From contig JALONR010000040.1 in assembly GCA_025454815.1 (NCBI GenBank), positions 1 to 56,301 on the forward strand: a DNA stretch of 56,301 nt. The letters are read 5' to 3'. The DNA is from Bacteroidales bacterium (lineage in GTDB: Bacteria > Bacteroidota > Bacteroidia > Bacteroidales > VadinHA17). Positions 47,081-56,301 of this stretch are shown here, in pieces (the first letter of the stretch is position 1; every line of letters begins with the position of its first letter). The translations under genes were made by a program, and so were the position numbers. The notes under the pieces are model-generated. The model searched no databases. It saw nothing but the letters and a program-made list of their open reading frames with translations, and was not told the origin of the DNA.

Positions 47081-48364
47081 ATGAGATATATTTTCAAATT
47101 CCCGGATATAGGCGAAGGACTCACCGAGGGTATCATCGTTGAATGGCACGTTGACAAGGGAACTGCCGTTAAGGTGGGCCAGCCTCTGGTGAAGATGGAG
47201 ACTGATAAGGTTGTTACGGATATCCCCTCTCCCCGCGCCGGCGTAATTGCTGCACGGTACGGAAAAGTGGGTGAAACAATCCATGTGGGTGAGACCCTGG
47301 TGGAAATAGAGATAGCCGGTGAGGAGGCAGCAGAGGCTCCGGGCACCCAGCCTGAGCAGGTTGAGGAAAAGGGAGCCGGCGTTGTCGGCACCATCGAGGT
47401 AGCTTCAGGCAATGCTCTCCTGCCAGCAAGCGAGGAAGGCACAGAGCCAAAACCCGCTGCAGCTTCCACAGAGCGACGCAAGGTATTGGCTACACCGGTT
47501 GCAAGGGCCATGGCCAGGGAAATGAACATCGATATCAACCTGGTGACAGGAACCGGGCCAGCGGGCAGGGTGATGAAGAGCGACATTCAGAACTTCCACG
47601 CGCCTGCAGCAGCGTTTGCAACCGCTGCCGCGAAGGCTCCTGCAGCACAGGCAGCTCCCGGCGAACTCGTCGAGATAAGGCCGATGTCACAGATCAGGAA
47701 ATCAATCGCCCGTAACATGCTCCGCTCGAAGCAGAGCACCGCACACATGACCCTGTTCGAGGAACCGGAGGTCTCAAGACTCGTGGAAGCACGCGCCCGC
47801 TATAAGGAGGAATACAAAAAAGAGGACCTCAGCCTCACCTACCTGCCTTTCATAATCAAGGCTGTGGTTGCTGCGCTGAAACGTCACCCGGAACTGAACT
47901 CCGAGATGGACTTCGAAAAAGGAAATATCATCTACAAGAACTTTTATAACATCGGAATAGCGGTAAGCACCGAGGACGGCCTTGTGGTGCCGGTTATACG
48001 TGATGCCGACAAACTTAGCATCCGGGAGCTGAGTCGTGCAGTGGCTGAGATAGCCATAAAGGCCCGTGACAGGAAGCTGACCCTCGATGATATGAAGGAC
48101 GGCACATTTACAATTACCAACTACGGCGCCCTGGGCGGCTGGTTCGGAGTGCCGGTGATAAACTATCCGCAGGTCGGCATCCTGGGCATAGGCCGTATCA
48201 ACCAGCAGCCGGTTGTGGCCGACGGTGAGATAAAGGTTGGAAATGTAATGCCACTCTCCCTGTCGGTTGACCACAGGATGGTTGACGGTGCTGAGGCAAC
48301 TGAGTTCCTGAATGACGTGGCGGCAGGCGTGGCAGATCCGCTGTCGCTGATAATGAGACAATAA
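47081..48364 (+). CDS. pdhC: 2-oxoacid dehydrogenase E2 component (dihydrolipoyl acyltransferase)
   Basis: 427 residues. A single lipoyl domain occupies 1-78, with the lipoyl-lysine in KMETDKVVTDI. An Ala/Pro/Glu-rich linker follows, then a peripheral subunit-binding domain (LATPVARAMAREMNIDINLVTGTGPAGRVMKSDI) near 128-165. A second Ala-rich linker leads to the catalytic domain. The active site HRMVDGAEA (His and Asp) is near 395 and the core trimer region is YGALGGWFGVPVINYPQVGILGIG. It transfers the acyl group from E1 to CoA. One lipoyl domain is typical for Gram-positive-type and Bacteroidota complexes. It lies 94 bases after pdhB and 15 before the E3 gene. Confidence 0.94.
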   Translation: MRYIFKFPDIGEGLTEGIIVEWHVDKGTAVKVGQPLVKMETDKVVTDIPSPRAGVIAARYGKVGETIHVGETLVEIEIAGEEAAEAPGTQPEQVEEKGAGVVGTIEVASGNALLPASEEGTEPKPAAASTERRKVLATPVARAMAREMNIDINLVTGTGPAGRVMKSDIQNFHAPAAAFATAAAKAPAAQAAPGELVEIRPMSQIRKSIARNMLRSKQSTAHMTLFEEPEVSRLVEARARYKEEYKKEDLSLTYLPFIIKAVVAALKRHPELNSEMDFEKGNIIYKNFYNIGIAVSTEDGLVVPVIRDADKLSIRELSRAVAEIAIKARDRKLTLDDMKDGTFTITNYGALGGWFGVPVINYPQVGILGIGRINQQPVVADGEIKVGNVMPLSLSVDHRMVDGAEATEFLNDVAAGVADPLSLIMRQ

Positions 48365-48379
48365 CAAAGGATACCGGAG

Positions 48380-49705
48380 ATGGATTATGATCTTATTATT
48401 ATCGGGGCAGGACCGGCAGGTTACGTGGCCGCAATAAGGGCCGGACAGGCCGGACTGAAGACTGCCGTGATTGAGAAAAAGCATGTGGGCGGGATGTGCC
48501 TCAACTGGGGTTGTATCCCATCCAAGGCGATGCTCGAAAGCGCCAAGTACTTCTCAAGGTTGGGAATGGCAGCCGATTTCGGTGTCGAGGGCCTTGACAC
48601 GAAATCGCTGAAATTCAACTGGGAGAAGGCTGTAAAACGGTCTGACCGTATCGTCAGACGCCTTACCAAGGGTGTTGAATACCTCCTTAAGAAGAATAAC
48701 GTGGAGACCATTTCCGGGACTGCCTCAGTCGAGGCGCCGGATACCGTGGTGGTTGACAACCGGATGCTCAAAACAAAGAACATAATCATTGCAACAGGAT
48801 CATATCCCAGGCCCCTGCCCTTCAAGGTGGGAGACGAGAGCCGGATAATCAACCTTGAGAACATGTTCTCACAGAAGGAGATTCCACAGAAACTACTGGT
48901 TGTTGGTGAAGGCCCCGTGGCCGCGGAGGTCTCGCAGATGCTTGCCCTTATAGGCAGGGAGGTGACCCTCCTGAAAACGGCTGAAAAGGTTTTCCCGGCA
49001 CTTGATGATTATCTCAATTCATATATCGACAAAAGGCTTGTCTCTTTGAAGATTAAAACCCTTGAAGGTACTGCAGGTATTGACTCGGTGAATCTTGACG
49101 ACTACGAAGGCATTGTCAACTGCATGCCCCGAAGGGGAATCAAGCCCACCGGTGCGCTCAACCCGGAAGAAAAGGAGAGCTTCTATGTGGTTGACGGGCA
49201 TTTCATGACAAGCATAAAGGGAGTCTATGCCGTAGGAGATGTAAACGGCAGGAGCATATATGCACACGCCGCCTCCGCCCAGGCTCTGGCAGCAGTGAAT
49301 CATATCCTTGGCATCACAGAGACTATGCAGACGGAGCGTGTCCCGATGACACTCTACACAGACCCCGAGATTGCCCAGATCGGAAAGACTGAGCAGCAGC
49401 TGACAGCCGAAGGGACAGAATACAAGGTCAATGAATTCCCCCTTTCTGCCAATGGCAAGGCTCTTACGGAAGGTCAGCCCGAAGGTATCCTCAGGATCAT
49501 CTCCGAACCGAAATACGGTGAGGTTCTGGGTGTGCAGATCATATCGCACAATGCAACAGACCTGATCAGTGAGGCAGCGGCTTACATGGCCGTTGAGAGC
49601 ACAGTATGGGATGTGGCTCATACAATGCATGCCCACCCGACCATCTCCGAAGTATTCCTGGAGGCTGGTGCTGACGCCGTCGGTAAACCTCTGCACAAAG
49701 CCTGA
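48380..49705 (+). CDS. lpdA: Dihydrolipoyl dehydrogenase (E3) with atypical NAD domain
   Basis: 441 residues. FAD site GAGPAGYVAAIRAGQAG at the N-terminus, redox disulfide GGMCLNWGCIPSK near 45, second FAD motif YAVGDVNGRSIYAHAA and catalytic HAHPTISE near 420 are all intact. The NAD domain (about 170-270) is odd. GGGxxGxE reads GEGPVAAE. The acidic residue that normally holds the NAD ribose at the end of the next strand reads LLKTAEKV, with Lys in the Glu place. The usual aiGRxPN is CMPRRGIKP, and the domain is about 25-30 residues short. The dithiol half-reaction should work, but the electron acceptor is in doubt. It closes the operon, so it should be the E3 partner of this complex. Confidence 0.9.
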   Translation: MDYDLIIIGAGPAGYVAAIRAGQAGLKTAVIEKKHVGGMCLNWGCIPSKAMLESAKYFSRLGMAADFGVEGLDTKSLKFNWEKAVKRSDRIVRRLTKGVEYLLKKNNVETISGTASVEAPDTVVVDNRMLKTKNIIIATGSYPRPLPFKVGDESRIINLENMFSQKEIPQKLLVVGEGPVAAEVSQMLALIGREVTLLKTAEKVFPALDDYLNSYIDKRLVSLKIKTLEGTAGIDSVNLDDYEGIVNCMPRRGIKPTGALNPEEKESFYVVDGHFMTSIKGVYAVGDVNGRSIYAHAASAQALAAVNHILGITETMQTERVPMTLYTDPEIAQIGKTEQQLTAEGTEYKVNEFPLSANGKALTEGQPEGILRIISEPKYGEVLGVQIISHNATDLISEAAAYMAVESTVWDVAHTMHAHPTISEVFLEAGADAVGKPLHKA

Positions 49706-49922
49706 CCTCTGCCTGATTGCAAGCCTCCGGGAAGCGCCCCTGTTGCATGCAATTCCAATGCACAATGAAGACTGACAGCTTCATCTTGCTTCACATTAAA
49801 AGCTATTCAGCCTCTTCCGGGAAAAGGTGATTACCGTCCCGTCTGACTAATATCTGATCAGCGGTACACTGTTACCCTTTTTCTTTCTACCTTTATGGTT
49901 GTTCGCAAATAGCTGTCACCGC

Positions 49923-52900
49923 ATGACCAGGTTACTCTTTCTCATGCTGGGTCTGCTGGTTTCATTCAGTTCGGAATCACAGAACCTGGCAAACAGCCGT
50001 ACTACCAGCCCGTACACCTACATATTTTCAATAACAGAGAAACAGGCTCTTGACCTCATCCGAAAAGAGTCAACCGGAAAAAATGAAAGCCTGTTCCGGG
50101 AAGTGGTCGACTCCTTCCCCACCGGAACAGTCTATAAGGGAAGACTTAAACCGGGAAATTATGTCACGGCATTTGTCGACTTTGACAAAGTGAGGGTTGA
50201 GTATACCTCTGTCCCGAATGTCCACCTTTCCGTGATTGACAACAAGACTGATCTTGTCATCCAGGTACGTGATTCCACCGGACGCATAATTGAAGATGCG
50301 GTTGTGAAGAGAAGAATGCGGACGCTTCAGTGGGATCCTTCCACCATGACATACAGGATTGAAAAGAGCAACAGCAGGGGCATACTTACAGTGACTCATG
50401 ATGGGGTGTCAGGTCTCTTCAGCCTAAACAGGACACTGAATAACTCTGCCATCCGCAGAAACACACGGAAAATAGCATACGGCACCCCGGTCAGGTATGT
50501 ATGGGTGCCTGTGAAAACGGTGGTGCTCCTGCCCTATGATGCCGTCCGTTCAGCTATCAGGGGTTACGGATTCAGCACCCCGCGCAGAATCTGGTTTGGG
50601 ATAAAAAGGGTGTTTGAACCCGGACCATCGGACGGTTTCATGCTTTTCAGCAAACCGAAGTACATGCCCGGTGACACCGTGAAGATGAAAGCCTTTGTCA
50701 TCACTGGCAAGAATAAAAAGCCATTCCAGGGAGAAACAGCACTCAGGGTCGGGGTCACCGATCCGTACAGGCTGATCAAACTTGCCACCCTGTCACCATA
50801 TGGTCCCGGCGGATACACACACTCTTTCGTTCTGTCGGACACCCTCGGACTCAGGCTTGACAATACCTACAGTATTTCTCTTACGCCTGAAAACAAGACC
50901 CGCCCGCTTGTATCCGGATCATTCAGGTATGAGTATTATGACCTGAAAAGCATGAAGCTTGTCATGAGGACTCCTGACAGCGTGCAGTACAGGGGCAGGC
51001 CATTCATCGTAGGCCTGAAAGCCCTCAATGAAAATGATATGATCCTGCCTGACGCCAGGGTAGCTCTCCATTTACTCCGGGGCAGGATTGATGAGATAAC
51101 AGGTCCTTTCCTTCCTGTCAGGGATACGATAGCGGTTATAAGGGAGAATCTCCGTCCGTCAGGCGAAACCGTTGTAATGATTCCTGACACCCTTTTCCCC
51201 GCAGCCAACATGACCTGCAAAATAGTTGCCATAGCAAACACATCTGACAACGAATCGGTCACGGAGACCCGGACTATGACCTTTATTGACAGGAAAGAGG
51301 AGATAGGTTATAGCGCCACCGGTGACTCAATCAGGTTTTATCTGAAAGTGAATGGCGCTGAAACTGAAAGACAGGCTGACCTTATTACATCAGATGCATT
51401 CGGAAACCAGAGCCCGGCTGCAAAAATAAGGCTCCCCCTTCAGATAAAGGCTGATCCGTTCATCACCACCTATACCATTGTCTCTGGAAATGCCCGCCGT
51501 TCAGTTGAGGCCGGTGAGATACCGCATGGCATAACACCCCGGACTCACAGGACGGCAGACTCCGTCTTTATCAGCGTTAACAGCAATACAGGACTGGCTT
51601 TCAGTTACTTCATCTATGACCTGAACCGCGAGGTTGAACGTGGCACCGCCGAAACCCTTGATTTCAGTGAGAGAGTCACAGCTGACCGGAAATGGTATCT
51701 ATCCCTCAGTTACCTCTGGGGCGGAGTAATGAACAACAGCATATATGAGATCTCAAGGGATGAGAGCAGACTCCACATAGAGGCAGAACAACCGGATAAG
51801 ATAATTCCTGGTAAAGAAACGGCAATCACCCTCACCGTTACGGACGCCGACGGAATGCCCGCCAGGAATACAGACATAACTGCCTTTTCGCTTACCCGCA
51901 GGTTCGGATATGACCTCCCGGCCCTTCCGTCAATGGCCAGACCCCGCAAGAGCAAGGAGCATATCAACTCATTCCGGACAGCCGTAGCCGATGCACCCTA
52001 CCTGACCCATCCCCTGGAATATGGCTGGTGGAACGCCAAAGCCGGCCTTGACTCAGTCGAATATTTCAGGTTCAGGTACCACCCTGAGGAAATCCTGACC
52101 TTCAGCTGTGACATGGGTGACAGCATCACGCAGTTTGCCCCTTTCATCTTCCGTGACGGCGGACCTGTCAGGATCAACCAGGTTTATGTTGACCACAGGC
52201 CGGTCTTCATAGACTTTGCCTCCGCCAACCAGCCCTATTCCTTCAGGGTCGACACCGGTTATCATTTCATCAGCATCCGAACTCCAGAAGCTGTATATGA
52301 GGCTGACAGAATCAGGTTCGAAAGCGGCAGGAAACTGGTTCTTTCAATAAGGGATAACGAAAAGCCTTCCGGCTATGTAAGGAAGGAGGCTTCCTTTAAG
52401 ATGACCCCGGCAGAGCAGCGCAGGATAGCTAATTATGTGATGCCCTTCAGGACACTCTTTGAAAACAGCGTGGCTTACCTGCAGCAGGGTGAAAACTACC
52501 TCCTGATGAGCGATGTGAGGCAGCAACTGTCAAATCCTGACAGGGTGTATTCAACACAGGGCTCCCGTATCGTCGGGCCGGTGATGCCGACAAACGCCCG
52601 GTTCATACTCCCCGGAAAATTCACAACTGATTTCAGGTTCGAGCCTTTGTTTGAATATGATTTTGAAAAGGGATTGATAAGAATGAGGTCTTATGACCCG
52701 GGAAAAAGAACCCCCCTTTACTACGCCAGGGGCAATACCCTGCAGGACTGGCGAAGCAGCGTCGTGACACCCGCATATATTGAAAAGGTGAGCAGGGAGA
52801 TAATGGAAAAGAGGACTGCCCCGCGTTACAGGTATTCGCGCAGCGAAAGGACAATCCCGGGGAACGGGACAGTCTGTTTAATAGACAGCCGCAGTGAATC

Positions 52901-55853
52901 GGCTCTTTCACCGGCTGTCAATTTCCTTGTCTCCGTAACCGGAAATGCCATCTATGACAGGCAGGGTTATGACAACACCCTGTTGAACATAATGCCCGGC
53001 ATCTACAGGTTCATCTCCTTCCTTCCGGGCGGGAGTCATATGATTATTGACTCACTGGAAGTCAGGGCCAACAGTGCAACATTTATTGACCTTGCACGTG
53101 CAGAAATTTCAGATGACCCTGAACTGTACAGGAAGATAATTGATATGATCAACGCGCCGGGAAGCCGGCCCGGAACTCCAACCTCGCTGGAACGGCAGCT
53201 GATGCAGGAGTTTACAAGGCAGGAGGTGAAAGGGTATGACGGACCGGGATTCATAATCTCAGGGGTGGTGACAAGTCTCTCTGACAGTGAGCGGCTGCCG
53301 GGCGTTTCGGTCTGGTGCCCCGAAAACGGATTCGGCACAGTGACCGATATTGACGGCAGGTACTCATTAAAACTCCCCTTCGGAAACCACCGGCTGACAT
53401 TCAGCTTTATCGGAATGAAGCCCTATGAGACCGAGGTCAATTATGAGAACCAGGTGGATGTGATTCTTGAGGAGGAATTCTTAGCCATGGACGAAGTTGT
53501 TGTGGTAGGATACGGGATTTCACGGAAGGAAAACCTCTCTGCCTCGGTTGTTACAGTAAATTCCCTGGCAGGCAGGGTGGCCGGTGTGGAGGTGTCAGAC
53601 AACGGCAATATAATGATAAGAGGAGTATCATCAGTTGACACCCAGGCGCCTCTGATTATAATTGACGGCGTTCCGTACAACGGTGATATGAGCATGATTG
53701 ACCCGGAACTGCTGAAGAGCATGACGATTGTAAAGGATCCTGCTGTGACAGCCCTCTACGGTTCAAGGGCAGCGGGAGGTGTCATAATGCTGACGATGAA
53801 GCCCGGAGGAGTCATCGCGGCTGCCGCGGAAAGTGATCCGCTGGTTGATGAACAGTTCCTGGAAGAGGCTATGGCTGCCGGCACACTCCGGAAAAACTTC
53901 CGCGACTACGGATACTGGAAACCTGACCTCCGTACTGACGATTCCGGCAAAGTCACCTTTACGGTTAAGTTCCCTGATGACATCACCTCCTGGGAAACAT
54001 TTGCAGTTGCCATCAACGGAAACCGGCAGGCAGGCTCCGCAAAAGGAAACATCAGGGCTTTCATGCCCGTGACCGGCTTGCTTTCTGCACCGTATTATGT
54101 TGTTGAGGGCGACTCCCTGAACCTCATCGGCCGGATAATGAATCACACAGGAGCACCAATGTCGCTCACGGAAAGATTCATCAGCAACGCAGACACACTT
54201 GTAAACCGTAAACGTGCCCTTGTTGATGCCGTGGTTGACACACTGCCGGTTTTTGCTGACGAGTCAGACAGCCTGCGGCTGGAATACTCCTTCACAACCG
54301 AAGCCGGCCTGAAGGACGGAGAGTTCCGCCCGCTGCCGGTTCTCAGGGCAGGAACTGAGGTAGATTCAGGAATGGTTGCTTTCATTGAGAAGGACTCGGC
54401 ACTTACGGTTGACCTCACCGCCTGGCCCGGGGAGGTAACACTTAATGCCGTGGCAGGCCTGGCAGACATAAGGAAATCGGCAAGCTACAGGCTTATCAGA
54501 TATGTATATGGCTGCAATGAACAGATGGCTTCACGGCTTGCAGGATATCTTTCTGCTACGGAGACCGCCAGGCACCTCGGGAAGGTAAGCAGAAGCGATG
54601 AAAGAGAGATCAGGAGCCTTATCGGAAAGCTGCTCGATAACCGCAACAAGGACGGACTGTGGGGCTGGTGGGGTCGCTCGGAAACCGAAGACTGGATCTC
54701 GCAGCATGTGATCAAAACCCTGCTCAGGGCAGGCAGACTCGGATATACAGTCAACCTCGGGATAACCGGGATTACTGACTTCGCGGTCCTCTCCCTGGAA
54801 AAGAACCCCGCACCTTCAACCGGACTGTCACTTCTGGAGATACTCTCTGACATCGGGGCAAAGGCTGATTACAACCATTATCTTAAAATCATTTCAGAAA
54901 GGGACAGCCTCTCGCTTACCGACAGCATCCGGATTGCCAGCCTGCGTCTGAGGCACAGTATTCCTGCAGACCTCTCCTTCCTTGAAAAGGTGAGGCGTGA
55001 AACCGTCCTCGGTGGAGTTTACTTCACATCAGGTGCGGAATGGTGGGATATTAAACAGACAGATATGCAGACCACACTCCTGGCATACGACCTTCTCACC
55101 CGTGATTCAACCCAGACAATAGCCCGTCCCGACCTCATGAGAAGGTATTTCTATGAGTACCTCTCAATGAGCGGTCCGCTGAATACATTCCAGACCGCAT
55201 CGGTGCTGAATGCACTCGCATTTTATCCGGAACCGGACCGCAGGAATGAGGACAGGGCGAAAATGATAATCAGAAAAGCGACAGATACGGTTATTGACTC
55301 ATTCCCGTATAAGGCAACCCTAACTCCCGGGGACCGGACCCTCACCCTGCGCAACAGCGGAGATATGCCTCTCTTCATCAGCCTTGGCACCAAACTGTTT
55401 ATTGAAGATCCGGCGGTGGATACCACAGACTTCAGGGTGACAACCCGGTGGTCTGCCTCCGTCAGCGAAAGAAAAACAGGCGCCGGAACGGGACAGGAAA
55501 CCAGTGTTACATCAGGTGTTCCGGTTACACTGACCACCGAGGTTGATTTCTTCAAAAGCGCTGAATATGTGGTGATAGAAATCCCGGTACCATCAGGATT
55601 CTCATATAATGACAAAAAGAGAAACTGGCCCGGTGAGGTCCACCGTGAGTTCTACCGTGACCATGTGGCTATCTTCATCCGCCACGGTTCACCAGGCACA
55701 AGAACATTTGAAATCAGTCTCATGCCACGGTTCACAGGCCGGTACATCATGAACCCCGCAAAGGTCTCGCTGATGTACTTCCCGGTGATTTACTCAAACA
55801 ATGAACTGAAAAAGATCAGGATAACCGGCAGAGACAGGGTAAAAGGTGCATAA
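49923..55853 (+). CDS. Alpha-2-macroglobulin with inserted carboxypeptidase-regulatory and TonB plug domains
   Basis: About 1976 residues from the ATG at 49923; a TTG at 49899 would add eight ahead of the signal peptide (MTRLLFLMLGLLVSFSSESQ). No lipobox. MG-type domains fill 20-1100, with the MG2 hallmark KPKYMPGDTVKMKAF near 245. At 1110-1180 comes a carboxypeptidase-regulatory domain (SGVVTSLSDSERLPGVSVW, DIDGRYSLKLP). Then MDEVVVVGYG and a SusC-like plug run to about 1295 (LAGRVAGVEV, PLIIIDGVPYNGD, VKDPAVTALYGSRAAGGVIML). The alpha-2-macroglobulin core (YGYWKPDLRTDDSG, DDITSWETFAVAI) follows at 1325. The thioester motif GCNEQ has its Cys near 1531, then a helical thioester domain and a C-terminal MG domain. 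Bacterial relatives trap proteases; the plug insertion is unusual. Confidence 0.93.
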   Translation: MTRLLFLMLGLLVSFSSESQNLANSRTTSPYTYIFSITEKQALDLIRKESTGKNESLFREVVDSFPTGTVYKGRLKPGNYVTAFVDFDKVRVEYTSVPNVHLSVIDNKTDLVIQVRDSTGRIIEDAVVKRRMRTLQWDPSTMTYRIEKSNSRGILTVTHDGVSGLFSLNRTLNNSAIRRNTRKIAYGTPVRYVWVPVKTVVLLPYDAVRSAIRGYGFSTPRRIWFGIKRVFEPGPSDGFMLFSKPKYMPGDTVKMKAFVITGKNKKPFQGETALRVGVTDPYRLIKLATLSPYGPGGYTHSFVLSDTLGLRLDNTYSISLTPENKTRPLVSGSFRYEYYDLKSMKLVMRTPDSVQYRGRPFIVGLKALNENDMILPDARVALHLLRGRIDEITGPFLPVRDTIAVIRENLRPSGETVVMIPDTLFPAANMTCKIVAIANTSDNESVTETRTMTFIDRKEEIGYSATGDSIRFYLKVNGAETERQADLITSDAFGNQSPAAKIRLPLQIKADPFITTYTIVSGNARRSVEAGEIPHGITPRTHRTADSVFISVNSNTGLAFSYFIYDLNREVERGTAETLDFSERVTADRKWYLSLSYLWGGVMNNSIYEISRDESRLHIEAEQPDKIIPGKETAITLTVTDADGMPARNTDITAFSLTRRFGYDLPALPSMARPRKSKEHINSFRTAVADAPYLTHPLEYGWWNAKAGLDSVEYFRFRYHPEEILTFSCDMGDSITQFAPFIFRDGGPVRINQVYVDHRPVFIDFASANQPYSFRVDTGYHFISIRTPEAVYEADRIRFESGRKLVLSIRDNEKPSGYVRKEASFKMTPAEQRRIANYVMPFRTLFENSVAYLQQGENYLLMSDVRQQLSNPDRVYSTQGSRIVGPVMPTNARFILPGKFTTDFRFEPLFEYDFEKGLIRMRSYDPGKRTPLYYARGNTLQDWRSSVVTPAYIEKVSREIMEKRTAPRYRYSRSERTIPGNGTVCLIDSRSESALSPAVNFLVSVTGNAIYDRQGYDNTLLNIMPGIYRFISFLPGGSHMIIDSLEVRANSATFIDLARAEISDDPELYRKIIDMINAPGSRPGTPTSLERQLMQEFTRQEVKGYDGPGFIISGVVTSLSDSERLPGVSVWCPENGFGTVTDIDGRYSLKLPFGNHRLTFSFIGMKPYETEVNYENQVDVILEEEFLAMDEVVVVGYGISRKENLSASVVTVNSLAGRVAGVEVSDNGNIMIRGVSSVDTQAPLIIIDGVPYNGDMSMIDPELLKSMTIVKDPAVTALYGSRAAGGVIMLTMKPGGVIAAAAESDPLVDEQFLEEAMAAGTLRKNFRDYGYWKPDLRTDDSGKVTFTVKFPDDITSWETFAVAINGNRQAGSAKGNIRAFMPVTGLLSAPYYVVEGDSLNLIGRIMNHTGAPMSLTERFISNADTLVNRKRALVDAVVDTLPVFADESDSLRLEYSFTTEAGLKDGEFRPLPVLRAGTEVDSGMVAFIEKDSALTVDLTAWPGEVTLNAVAGLADIRKSASYRLIRYVYGCNEQMASRLAGYLSATETARHLGKVSRSDEREIRSLIGKLLDNRNKDGLWGWWGRSETEDWISQHVIKTLLRAGRLGYTVNLGITGITDFAVLSLEKNPAPSTGLSLLEILSDIGAKADYNHYLKIISERDSLSLTDSIRIASLRLRHSIPADLSFLEKVRRETVLGGVYFTSGAEWWDIKQTDMQTTLLAYDLLTRDSTQTIARPDLMRRYFYEYLSMSGPLNTFQTASVLNALAFYPEPDRRNEDRAKMIIRKATDTVIDSFPYKATLTPGDRTLTLRNSGDMPLFISLGTKLFIEDPAVDTTDFRVTTRWSASVSERKTGAGTGQETSVTSGVPVTLTTEVDFFKSAEYVVIEIPVPSGFSYNDKKRNWPGEVHREFYRDHVAIFIRHGSPGTRTFEISLMPRFTGRYIMNPAKVSLMYFPVIYSNNELKKIRITGRDRVKGA

Positions 55854-55918
55854 TAAGCCAGATATCTCTGTCAAGGGTTATGCCCGATGGAAATTTAATG
55901 AATATTTTTACTCAAAAT

Positions 55919-56301
55919 ATGAAAATCATGATCTTGAATCATATGAGAATTAAGTGCTATTCCGAAAGGATTATTTTTCTTACAGCAGTTATCCTGCTGG
56001 GTACCTCCTCCCTGCCACCTTACGGTGAATGGGAACGCCGCCCGCCGGAAGCAATGGGAGCTGATACAGTGCTCCTTAACAAAGCAATCAGATTTGCCAT
56101 TGAGAACGAAATAGATTATCCGAAAGACCTTCGAATACCAATTCTCCAGGCATACGGACGGGAGCCGGGATTCAGGATCATGGGACCGGTCATTGACCGC
56201 GGAGGCCCCGCCGGAGTAATAGTAAAAAATGGATACATTATTGCTTCATGGGGAGATATCGAAAAGCCTGACCTTACCTTCAGCGCAACAAAAAGCTATC
56301 T
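55919..56301 (+). CDS. Serine hydrolase (beta-lactamase fold), N-terminal part; runs off the window
   Basis: An open frame from an ATG at 55919 (or 55943, MRIKC) to the window edge, about 127 codons. A hydrophobic signal segment (IIFLTAVILLGTSSLPP) is followed by LNKAIRFAIENEIDYPKDL and GGPAGVIVKNGYIIASWGD, then TFSATKSY. The last is the SxxK nucleophile motif of class C beta-lactamase-like hydrolases (SATK). The GGPAG..VKNG..ias segment is typical of 6-aminohexanoate-dimer-hydrolase-like members. It starts 65 bases after the alpha-2-macroglobulin gene on the same strand. Confidence 0.75.
   Translation, partial: MKIMILNHMRIKCYSERIIFLTAVILLGTSSLPPYGEWERRPPEAMGADTVLLNKAIRFAIENEIDYPKDLRIPILQAYGREPGFRIMGPVIDRGGPAGVIVKNGYIIASWGDIEKPDLTFSATKSY

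Noticed and set aside
47014..49765. Long minus-strand frames opposite the E2 and E3 genes
   Set aside because: Shadows of strongly coding plus-strand genes in high third-position bias; no motifs or start signals.

Overview
The window looks like a chromosomal segment from a member of the Bacteroidota, probably Bacteroidales-like. The markers are a SusC/SusD outer-membrane pair, a serine palmitoyltransferase for sphingolipids, a DUF5916 barrel protein, an alpha-2-macroglobulin carrying a SusC-type plug domain, many lipoprotein signals, and mostly weak Shine-Dalgarno sites. A complete 2-oxoacid dehydrogenase complex and a cytochrome c-PQQ dehydrogenase fusion suggest respiratory metabolism. There are no rRNA genes, CRISPR arrays or complete insertion sequences. 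One tRNA-Leu(UAA) is present.

Layout: 0-5.4 kb holds a small basic protein and a DevBCA/MacAB-like efflux operon with its own TolC, read leftward from a divergent MarR regulator; a 6-bp inverted repeat in the shared promoter region is a candidate operator. 5.5-8.1 kb holds typA, which has no ATG at the expected start, then a 48-bp tandem repeat and two gene remnants. 8.1-13 kb holds serine palmitoyltransferase with a short-chain dehydrogenase (sphingolipid synthesis), a YeiH-type transporter with a cyclophilin lipoprotein, and a flavin reductase. 13.2-19 kb holds an acyl-CoA ligase, the cytochrome c-PQQ dehydrogenase, a serine hydrolase, a small membrane protein and a Gre-like factor. 19.2-26.7 kb holds the DUF5916 protein and SusC/SusD. 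26.8-33.3 kb holds a MORN protein, a broken alpha/beta hydrolase, an F420-oxidoreductase-fold protein and an operon fumC-pncB-pncA (fumarase plus NAD salvage).

33.4-38.9 kb is A+T-richer and full of decay: a hemolysin III-like pseudogene, a truncated response regulator, a hybrid histidine kinase, a methyltransferase resembling the PhcB quorum-signal family, the tRNA, and a GH3 glycosidase remnant with in-frame ochre codons. The methyltransferase, kinase and receiver together resemble a PhcBSR-type signalling module and are the best candidate for an uncharacterised system here. 39-44.7 kb holds two tandem M16 metallopeptidase paralogs. 44.9-49.7 kb holds an E1alpha-E1beta-E2-E3 operon whose E3 has an unusual NAD-binding domain. 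49.9-55.9 kb is one giant alpha-2-macroglobulin with a carboxypeptidase-regulatory domain and a TonB-type plug inserted near where the bait region would lie. The window ends inside a serine hydrolase gene.

All functions are assigned from motifs and remembered family features. No database search was possible.
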